Shown here: positions 57,407 through 64,000 of the stretch, piece by piece
Layout of the letters: each line of letters opens with the position of its first letter
Position numbering within the stretch: the stretch's first letter is position 1
Assembly: GCA_021014325.1 (NCBI GenBank)
Contig: CM037462.1
Coordinates: 17,318,135 to 17,382,134, forward strand
Length of the DNA stretch: 64,000 bases
Reading direction: 5' to 3'
Origin: Plazaster borealis
Lineage: Eukaryota > Echinodermata > Asteroidea > Forcipulatida > Labidiasteridae
Notes under the pieces: model-generated
What the model was told of the DNA's origin: nothing
Seen by the model: only the letters and a program-made list of their open reading frames with translations
Databases searched by the model: none
Program-made: the position numbers and the translations under genes

Positions 57407-58035
57407 CACGCGTATTGTGAGATTTCTGGGCCATGCCAGGATCAAGCAACTTCGACATAACACGGCCTTAGCCAATACGGGAGCCATTAATTCGGGCACG
57501 GTTATAGACTCCCGATGAAAAGAATCCAAGATGGCGGCTAGTTTGAAGGGAAAAAAACCCCAGAAAGTCGAATAAATAGATCTTAGGCCCTAATAATATT
57601 ATCACAATTTTTCTACAAAATGACAATATTTCATCATGTAAGATTCGGAGCTTTGTGTGATGAAGTAATAAATAAGAAGTAACCTTTATTTCCGTTTACA
57701 CTTTAATGGGTTACCGTGAATTAGACATACCGGGTAATATGATAATATGTCATTGGAGGAAATGTTGGTTCTGAGAAGAAGCGGGGTTGAGAAGATGTGG
57801 GTCTCGACGTTTCGAATAATGATCTCTGCTCGTTTTTGTCATCCACGAACCATGTGAACATCGAGATACTTTTCTTTTTTTTAGCTCCTTTTTTTATATA
57901 TTTTTTTATTTTTAGATGATCACAATAATCACCCCCGGAACAATAACTGGATTCATAATGATGTACTCGACTCTTTAATGACTCCATTTCCTCTCAAATG
58001 AATTCGTTGAAGTTTGATATTTTTATGTAAACAAG
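57407..58035. other. Spacer with a Penelope-like remnant
   Basis: On the minus strand at about 57845-57760, GAAACGTCGAG is followed by a CTTCTTCTCAGAACCAAC block, as at 60620-60719. The ribozyme 5' box is lost. Other sequence is AT-rich, without a gene. Confidence 0.4.
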
Positions 58036-58210
58036 GGGGTTCATTATTAACTCTACCGTGAAGGAGCGAAGGACGGTCGACTTGTTAAAATCGCATGGTG
58101 AGGCCTCATTCTCCGCTGTATGTACGGCGTTGCTATCGGGCATTATTCTGTATGAGCTGTGCGCCGAAGTGTCGTCGGAGGTGTTAAAACGCCAGGCGGT
58201 TTTGGCACAG
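58036..58210 (+). CDS. Possible exon encoding part of a CARD/death-fold domain
   Basis: A frame from a possible acceptor (ACAAG at 58031-58035) runs to a CAG|GTGAAA donor at 58210/58211. The translation includes STVKERRTVDLLKSHGEASF, then SAVCTALL and ILYELCAEV. The order basic helix, DLL, small-residue turn with G, aromatic, C-ALL helix, L-YEL helix resembles helices 4-6 of CARD domains, where KLLDLL-RG-AF-FC-AL-E-GQ-LYELL is typical (recalled). The first half of the domain is not seen upstream. No neighbouring exon confirms it. It could be a pseudoexon. If real, the product would be an adaptor or innate-immunity protein. Confidence 0.35.
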
Positions 58211-59094
58211 GTGAAAATATTTCATTTCATAGAGGTGTATCAGTGGTCAATGAACAGTTAGTTGACCGTGTTCGATTGTACACATGTCATCTTCAGCCAA
58301 ATTCACCGCGGATTAGGCTTATAGAACTGGCAAAGTGGTCAATGGGAGGAACACACCACTGTGCTTTTTGCTGACATGTAAATCTGTGTGAGTTGACTTG
58401 GGTTTAGGGTTTTCGTCGTAAGATTTATGCATCTGCTGTAATGCAAAAGGCTATTGTTTGCCAAATCTTGCCCTACCAAGCGGAACCCATCAAAGTGACC
58501 CGAGGAGCGGAAATTATTCGGTATCTTGAATGAACACGTACGTCTTGAACCATTGAGCTATAAGGCCTGCAGCAACCATGCACCAACAAAACAAGAACTT
58601 CAATGTGACTGTGTCGTGAAATTTTGTTGCGTAAAAGCAACACTAACGATCCCGTAGAAGCTTGAATGAAAAAAAGGAAATAGCCAGCACTCAACTAATA
58701 CAGAGTCTTCATTGACGTCACATAACTCCATCATACTTTGTCCAATTCAAAATGTTGATTAATTTACGGAGAAATATGCAAGACTTTCAATTTTACGTGA
58801 GACGGCCGCAGTAGTGAAGGGTATAACTGTTGCGTCAGGGCGGTGAAGGTGACGCCATCCACGTGAATAGACGGTCACTCGGCGGATTTGGTCATCAGAA
58901 CAAAGATTCAAAGAATGGCAAAAAAGAGAGTACAGCTTTGCTAGTTCGCAACGATGCAACGGGCTCATGAAGAACAGCATTTTTCGGCCCCAGAAGATCA
59001 TGTTTTTGTGGTGGGCATAACTTCAATTTCCGTACTAATTCATTTTTGATAAGAATTATATTTACCTTTTTATGTTTAGGCGTATGGCGGTCTA
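58211..59094. other. Unique sequence, no gene established
   Basis: A weak minus-strand A-box-like TTATAGCTCAATGG near 58565 suggests a decayed SINE head. Other ORFs are unassigned. Confidence 0.35.
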
Positions 59095-59238
59095 GGTATT
59101 GGCCCAGTTGACTTGACGTCATCGCACAAAATTAATACTTGCTTGCGTCATTTGGGGAGTCAGGTTTCCTACTTTGCATCGCTCATTTTGAGGTGACGCG
59201 CGCGTGCAGTAGACGTGAACCATATCCTTATACACATT
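59095..59238. repeat. Dispersed repeat family K, copy 3, left half
   Basis: TTGGCCCAGTTGACTTGACG, CATCGCACAAAATTAAT, CTTGCGTCATTTGGGGAGTC and ATTTTGAGGTGACGCG follow family K order. The element breaks at ACACATT, where the H composite begins. Confidence 0.55.
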
Positions 59239-59505
59239 CAACCTCGTTCCCAGTGGTGTACGGTCTCGCCGCACCATTTGGTTTTTCTTTCCGATAATGC
59301 CTTGCTCGATTGTAACGAGAGAGGTATCGATACAACCTCGTTCCCATGGTGTACGATCTCGCCGCGCCATTTTGTTTTCTTTCCCACAATGCCTTGCTCG
59401 ATTATACACCCTGGAAGTGTGAAACGAAAGTAGCCCATATATTTGGCTATTTTAATTAGTCCTATGGTTGATCCATTCCCACAATGCCTTGCTCGATTAT
59501 ACACC

Positions 59506-59664
59506 CTGGGGTGCGTTTTGGCGGCTGTAACCAATAACTGTTTCTGACGTCATAACCAAAACGGTAACCGAACTCACAACTCGGTTATCGTTCAGTCTGA
59601 ACAGAAGAACCAACGACCAACAACCGAAATAGTTATTGGTTACAGCCGCCAAAACGCACCCCTG
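59506..59664 (-). mobile_element. Hairpin element in H2, inverted orientation
   Basis: It sits in the same host position as the H1 hairpin (after TTATACACC, before GGAAGTGTG). Its interior is reversed: TTTCTGACGTCATAACC comes first and CCAACGACCAACAACCG last. Confidence 0.85.
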
Positions 59665-59704
59665 GAAGTGTGAAACGAAAGTAGCCCATATTGGCTATTT
59701 TAAT

Positions 59705-59863
59705 CAGGGGTGCGTTTTGGCGGCGGTAACCAATAACTGTTTCGGTTGTTGGTCGTTGGTTCTGCTGTTCAGACTGAACGATAACCGAGTTTTAATCTCG
59801 GTTACCGTTTTGGTTATGACGTCAGAAACAGTTATTGGTTAGAGCCGCCAAAACGCACTCCAG
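59705..59863 (+). mobile_element. Hairpin element in H2, second copy
   Basis: CAGGGGTGCGTTTTGGCGGC ... GCCGCCAAAACGCACTCCAG, inserted between TATTTTAAT and TCCTGTGGTTG. The uninterrupted version TTTTAATTAGTCCTATGG is at about 59450-59466. Confidence 0.85.
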
Positions 59864-60281
59864 TCCTGTGGTTGATCCATGCCCACAATGCCTTGCTCGA
59901 TCCATTCTGTTTTAGAGACTACGCAGAGTGCGCTGTCAAAACACGCATCAAGTCATAGAGCAACTGGCCCCTCCCATTCTTTTTCGATCTTGTGATACGT
60001 CTAACTGTATGCAGTTAAGGGAGACCATGTAAAAACATGATTTATTTTAATGTATTGCGTCGAAATAATTGCATTTTTACACGCGTTCTACGTGCATTTT
60101 TACGCGCGTACTAAGAGCCCGACAAGCGCCCTACAAGCGCTCGAATGTTATTAACACGCAAATCAGTCACGCAAATCAGTCACTTTTGGGAGCCAATCAG
60201 CGTTGATTTACAGTGTTTCCCTCCCAGGGGTTAGTGGTGAGAGGTATCGACACGGCGCGCTGCCCATGGTAGCGAGGCTGG

Positions 60282-60350
60282 GCTGACACACATTTTATGG
60301 CGGACCATTGGCAGTAGCCGCGTATGACGTCAGTGTAAGGGGTCATTTAG
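60282..60350. repeat. Dispersed repeat family K, copy 3, right half
   Basis: ACACATTTTATGGCGGACCA, AGTAGCCGCGTATGACGTCA and GTAAGGGGTCA correspond to the right part of copy 1 (ATGGCGAGTGTGG, TGGCCGCGTTTGAAGTCATG, AAGGGGTCA). The intervening H composite split the element. Confidence 0.5.
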
Positions 60351-60449
60351 ATAACAACCGTTTATCCTTCTGTCCCCAACCGCATCCATCGGTGGAACTT
60401 TGACAATTCCCTTGCTTATTTTGCTTAAAATTGCAAATATAAGTAGAAT

Positions 60450-60570
60450 TTGAAACTTTTCTGCACATCTGTTTTGATGACATTTTTTTTTACTTTTGCC
60501 TTTCCCTGGACGGCCTCTGCTCGTAACTATTGTATTGTCCAAAAAATTAAAATAAATAAATAAATAATAA
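60450..60570 (+). repeat. Retroelement 3' end-like repeat W, copy 2
   Basis: CTGTTTTGATGACATTTTTT, ACTTTTGCCTTTCCCTGGAC, GGCCTCTGCTCGTAAC and an (AAAT)n tail match 24255-24372. The Penelope-like motif follows at once. Confidence 0.5.
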
Positions 60571-60576
60571 ACTCGA

Positions 60577-60618
60577 TGTTTCGAACAGTATATGCTCTGA
60601 ACGTCTTCAGGAGACTGA
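60577..60618 (-). repeat. Second, inverted hammerhead-like motif
   Basis: On the minus strand CTGAAGA-C-GTTCAG-AGCATATA-CTGTTC-GAAACATCGAG has the same layout. Helix II has two mismatches and GTC is changed to ATC. The two motifs face away from each other across CTTCAGGAGACTGAAG. Confidence 0.45.
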
Positions 60619-60619
60619 A

Positions 60620-60667
60620 GACAATCCTGAAGATGATCAGAGCATCTGATCGAAACGTCGAGTTGTT
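60620..60667 (+). ncRNA. Hammerhead ribozyme-like motif (Penelope-type)
   Basis: Core box CTGAAGA (60627-60633; the seventh position is free in hammerheads), then helix II GATCAG/CTGATC (60635-60640 with 60646-60651) around AGCAT, then GAAAC (60652-60656) and the GTC cleavage triplet (60657-60659). Helix I pairs ACAATC (60621-60626) with GATTGT, made by G60, A61, then T63-T66 with G62 bulged. Helix III is two base pairs with no loop, so cleavage would need a dimer, as proposed for Penelope-like retroelement hammerheads. The unpaired T at 60634 is a defect. Confidence 0.5.
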
Positions 60668-60669
60668 AA

Positions 60670-60719
60670 ACCACTGGTTCTTCTCAGAACCACCACTGGT
60701 TCTTCTCAGAACCACCACT
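60670..60719 (+). repeat. Tandem duplication of a 25-base palindromic unit
   Basis: ACCACTGGTTCTTCTCAGA followed by ACC is repeated twice in tandem. GGTTCTTCTCAGAACC is itself an inverted repeat. A single version follows the decayed copy near 57.78 kb. Confidence 0.8.
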
Positions 60720-61312
60720 ACTCAAAAGAGATTTTATAAACACGGTGTCCAGGTGATAGTGTCACCTCAAACTTCACTTGATTAAAATTGCAACGCATTC
60801 GCAATAAATCGTCAGATTCTGAGCTTCGTGGTTTCCATCCAGGACAAGGTTTGGAGGTTCTCTTTCCACTATCGTGACTATACCGTGTATGAGGCGTGGC
60901 CGCGGCCGTCAAGTAGAGCGCCATGCCGGATTGCTCAACCTAGCCAGATACCAACACTCAGTGTGTCTCGCAATCCGATGTATTGGACCGGAGAGCCTGT
61001 TCACTAACCCCAGACTTGTTTCTCGATGGAAGTAGGCCGCCTACCCCTTCCCTCCCAACCGCTGAATATTTCATCTTCTCCCCTTACGCCCCTACTTTCT
61101 CATTCTTTTGATTGATTTTATTCCACATCTTAAAATTCAAAAAAATATGTTATTTTCCTATTATTGTTAATGACATTAGGGCGTATTATTTTGTCATTGT
61201 TCTAATAATTCTAAGTCATTATTTGCGACTTCCTTACATAATTTTAAGTATACTATTTAAACAGTGTTAACCCATTATGTACTTGTTGATATATTTGTTT
61301 TCATTAGCCTTC
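60720..61312. other. Unique AT-rich sequence
   Basis: No gene, repeat or RNA recognised. Confidence 0.4.
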
Positions 61313-61522
61313 GGAAAATATGAAAACAATTCAAAATCGCAGTTCTCCTTGAAAATCAGGAAAATGGGCGATAAAGAGACAGACATTGATAAACCTGTTC
61401 CACACTGGGCCCTTGATGGCGCTGTGGGTTTTTCACCTGACGACGCGAACTTCTTGCAGACGACAATTATTTTTAGACAAAATTCTCCCGCGCGTTGCTC
61501 TTTTCAAGTTTTGCAACACTGA
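61313..61522 (+). other. Possible exon, unknown product
   Basis: An acceptor-like TTGTTTTCATTAG is close upstream, and an ATG in good context (GGAAAATGGGC) lies at about 61364. The frame runs to TGA at 61520-61522. The peptide reads MGDKETDIDKPVPHWALDG, then SPDDANFLQTTIIFRQNS. G+C is higher than the flanks, and the region is repeat-free. I recognise no family. Confidence 0.22.
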
Positions 61523-62405
61523 AGTGACAATGAAGGCATGAAGCCGTCCGAATTGTTACAAGGACTGGCTATAAAGCAATAACTGACTAGGTAGTATCTC
61601 AATTTACACGCTCCTTTTCAACTTCAAGGCCATTCCACGCAATCATTGAAGATGTCGGAGCTGAAAAGCAAGCGCCCATGGGCAGAACAGCCGCATCGAT
61701 CGGGGTAATTTGCACTGCCACTGTTGTTAATTCGCATTGACTATAACTGTCGTCCAAGGGTCTGACAATGTGTTTGGTCAACCGCAGGGTGGGGACGTCT
61801 TGGGTGGAAGCCTGTATTTAAAACTATTATTCTTGAGGAAGAGGGATTAAGTGTTGAAGAAGATGACCGCCTGTGGTCATTGCACTCACCATAAACTACA
61901 AGACAATCCGTACAAATGTTTACACAAGCTATTGCCTGCCGCACAGCCGGTGACAGCAAGGTTTTATATTTTCCCATCTTGGTATTGGCACTCTAGCGCT
62001 GGCAGGATACTTTTTGAAATATTCATTTTGCAATATGCCTTTTTACCGGCCATCTTCTCACTGCATCATTTGTTGTGATACTGACTGAACATTTGACTGG
62101 AAAGTAAGTTTTTAAATGTAGTTTGAACGTTTTTGAATGTTTTTAAAAATGCAAAATAATGAATCCATAGCCTATTAGTAAATTATACAAATGTTGTACA
62201 GGTCATGCTCTTGTTTTCTGTAAAACTGCAATTGCAGTTTTGTGTGCTAATTTAAATGTTGCCTTGCCCTTGGGTTAGCAACTTTTCAAATTGACTTTAA
62301 AGCATTATTCAGCAGATGAGTTATAATTTTTAAATGACAAATTAATTACACATCAAAATTTGTCTAAAAGAGGTCTAGTCTAAAACAGTAACACCATATA
62401 AAGAC
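61523..62405. other. Unique sequence, no gene established
   Basis: The patch 61610-61800 is open on both strands for about 45-60 codons without a motif. The remainder is AT-rich. Confidence 0.35.
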
Positions 62406-62530
62406 TGTGTTGTGACCAGGTGGCCAAGCGGTTTAGTGCAGAGAACTGAGGTTCATGGTAAATCACTGGAGTGTGGCTTCGAGTTGCAGTCGTGACATTT
62501 GTGCCCTTGTTTGAACAAGACACTTTTCTA
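62406..62530 (+). repeat. SINE J-type head fragment (J3)
   Basis: A-box GGTGGCCAAGCGG, a decayed B-box (GGCTTCGAGTTGCAG) and CAGTCGTGACATTTGTG-CCTTG, AACAAGACAC match the head of J1. It is truncated at about 62530 before the body. Confidence 0.7.
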
Positions 62531-62703
62531 TAAATAATTTACAGTGCGATATATATCCTCATTCATATATGATGGCTGCACTGAAGATAGAAATTAAAAA
62601 GAGAGTATAGACCATGCAAGTCTTTATTCATATTTAAACATTTTGGGGGGTACCTTGGATTCTGGGGCGTAGCCGGGGCATTTTCTTTGGGAGGGTGTTT
62701 TGA

Positions 62704-62855
62704 TTGACCCCATTGTCTGCCATTGCTGAGGTCAAACAATGGAAATGTGCATGTATGTAGACTCCGCGCACAACTCTCAGCCAATGGTAGGTCTTCATTA
62801 ATCTCAGTGAGGGTGCTGTTTGGGCTTGTGATGCATATTATATGCAAGGGGTCTG
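62704..62855. repeat. Dispersed repeat family L, copy 3
   Basis: TTGACCCCATTGTCTGCC at the left and TATGCAAGGGGTCTGA at the right. CATTGCTGAGGTCAAACA, AATGGAAATGTGCATG, CGCGCACAACTCTCAGCCAA and TAGGTCTTCATTAATCTCAG match copies 1 and 2. This copy combines features of both. Confidence 0.75.
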
Positions 62856-62974
62856 ATGGCAAACTGGCTGACTATTTATATTCTGCACTGGCACTTCATT
62901 GCGACTTGCAGTGTTTATCAGCCTTCTACACCACACTCTTATACTTCTCCCATCGCCCACCCCCACCCCACCCC

Positions 62975-63016
62975 CTAAAAAAACAAAAACAAAACAACAA
63001 CAAAACAACAACAACA
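62975..63016 (+). repeat. A-rich CAA/CAAAA microsatellite
   Basis: AAAACAAAAACAAAACAACAA and further CAA units. The overlapping ORFs are low-complexity artefacts. Confidence 0.85.
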
Positions 63017-63344
63017 CTGGCTGTAAAATAAACTTATCTCGATACGTCAGGTTTAAAGAAGAGGCAAGGAAAATAGACAGAAAAATAACAATGTAGTGCA
63101 ATAAGATTGCAGCCAGTTGCAGGATGATTAATACGATACTGTTTCAAATACAATTTCTTTTGTAGTGCAACAATGTGGTATCTCTGATAAAAACTTCTGA
63201 TGTTTATATCACACACAAAAATTGGAATTAGATAGGCTACCACCTTGTTGTTAAATACACAAGCGTGCAAGAAACAACCTTTTGACCAAACTAAGTTGAC
63301 CTTTTTTCACTGACGCAACGAGTACGCAGGCCTACATGTAATAC
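63017..63344. other. Unique AT-rich spacer
   Basis: No gene or repeat recognised. Confidence 0.4.
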
Positions 63345-63478
63345 TTCATGAGGCAATTGCCCCCATGACCCCTGGTCATTGCCTTTAGAGCCCATTGAAA
63401 TGCTCTAATAGAAATTGTTCTAAATTTCCCTTTAAGAGGTGCCCTTAAGTTGGGACAACTGCCTTGCCCATACAGGAA
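63345..63478 (+). repeat. Dispersed repeat family V, copy 2
   Basis: Matches 4419-4565 in order: GGCAATTGCCCCCATG, CATTGCCTT, CCCATTGAAATG, AATAGAAATT, CTGCCTTGCCCATACAGG. It ends a few bases before D2. Confidence 0.5.
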
Positions 63479-63493
63479 TGAAGTATCGGACCG

Positions 63494-63641
63494 GGGGCTG
63501 ATTTCACAAAGAGCTAAGATTGATCCGAACTGCGAATATATCTTAATTGCTAAGCAAAGTGTGAAGTCACAATACAAATCACTATGGTAACACTGACAAC
63601 TCATCTTAAGATGAATCTTAGTGCTTTGTGAAATCGAGCCC
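63494..63641. mobile_element. Foldback MITE family D, copy 2
   Basis: GGGGCTGATTTCACAAAGAGC pairs with GTGCTTTGTGAAATCGAGCC. CAATACAAATCACTATGG and CTCATCTTAAGATGA are shared, inverted, with 11255-11409. Confidence 0.8.
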
Positions 63642-64000
63642 TAAGTGTGTCATGTAAATTAGTAATGGTTATATAACCAATACCTTAAAGCGACAATTTC
63701 TTTTAGAATATATTGCAAAATGGAAGCAGCTGATTGTTCATCAGAGAATTTCCTGTAGGCGTGTCCCAACTATACAAATTTTACAGATGCCGAATTTTGC
63801 TAAGGTGATACATCATTGTTGAATCTTCCATTCATTACCTCCTGCCTAGGCAGGTGGTTGATTAATAGGTAAACAAAAAATGGCTGCCCTATCAAACCTT
63901 TACCCTGTACTTTCGGAGGTTAAAAACCCCATTCAAATCATGATTCACATTTTTTCGTATTTTTCATCTGGCATGAGTTGAAAATAGAAACATTCATGTG
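63642..64000. other. Unique AT-rich sequence to window end
   Basis: No gene, repeat or RNA recognised. Confidence 0.4.

Larger units (their letters stand above)
59239..60281 (+). mobile_element. Composite element family H, copy 2 (rearranged)
   Basis: It contains two starts (CAACCTCGTTCCCA at 59239 and CAACCTCGTTCCCATGG at about 59332) and the same right half as 34555-35214, ending GCCCATGGTAGCGAGGCTGG. In between, the unit from CACAATGCCTTGCTCGATTA to CCTATGGTTGATCCATTCCC is duplicated in tandem and carries two hairpin elements. The ACACATT duplication on the outer flanks suggests insertion into family K. Confidence 0.75.

Overview
This window reads as non-coding, transposon-rich nuclear DNA from a marine deuterostome, most likely an echinoderm and probably a sea star. 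The base composition is AT-rich. There is no long uninterrupted coding ORF and no bacterial-type gene packing. Short AG-GCCTA-type motifs recur, and the commonest repeat (about 375 bp, TTAA-bounded, opening AGGCACTGAACACGTTTGG) resembles a repeat I associate from memory with forcipulate sea stars. The species call is recall plus inference. No complete gene is visible. If a gene crosses here, most of the window is intron or intergenic space.

The main content is non-autonomous DNA transposons, labelled here by letter. A is a TTAA-bounded palindromic element with nine copies between 14.7 and 54 kb. B is a second TTAA-bounded family with five copies and nearly the same outer terminus. C is a TA-bounded element rich in the palindrome TGACCCATTTCTGGGTCA, three copies. 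D and E are foldbacks ending in GATTTCACAAAG and GGGCCCAATTTCAT. F and G share GGCC(N)TTTCCGAA-type ends. H and I open CCAACCTCGT. K and L are GACCC/GGGTC-ended elements with a GTGACGTCAT block. M ends in GAGCTGCCAAC, O is an ACTGTAAAAACTGGGG foldback, T is a GACCGC-TGAGGGCG pair, and V is a two-copy dispersed repeat. Retroelement traces are tRNA-derived SINEs (about 27.4, 28.05, 38.1, 39.3, 48.9, 56.1 and 62.4 kb, with weaker ones at 1.3 and 38.6 kb), a non-LTR reverse transcriptase C-terminus at 44.1 kb, and a Penelope-like, hammerhead-ribozyme-like motif at 60.6 kb with decayed relatives.

Layout. 0-7 kb: mostly unique, with M1, I1, V1, a 260-bp palindrome at 4.6 kb, E1/E2 and F1. 6.3-10 kb: an inverted-repeat element with an internal minisatellite, then B1, C1 and O. 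11-14 kb: microsatellite, D1, M2 and an ATCGAT-rich tandem repeat. 14.7-28.5 kb: five of the A copies, C2 with a nested hairpin, F2 nested in a G element, SINE J1 and a TGTACGTACA palindrome array. 30-35 kb: L1, L2, T, H1 and a GC-raised unique block. 37-45 kb: SINEs, G1, A6, C3 with a captured RT fragment, and an interstitial telomeric array inside an inverted repeat. 46-57 kb: dense MITEs. 59-60.6 kb: a K element split by a rearranged H composite, followed by the ribozyme-like motif. The end carries J3, L3, V2 and D2.

The best coding hints are short. A plus-strand segment at 58.04-58.21 kb resembles the C-terminal half of a CARD/death-fold domain and ends at a good splice donor. Isolated exon-like ORFs lie near 1.6, 20.7, 43.1 and 61.4 kb. 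None is certain. The features most worth a second look are the telomeric repeat inside an inverted repeat, the hammerhead-like motif, the hairpin element with apparent empty sites and both orientations, and the retrotransposon fragment inside a foldback MITE.
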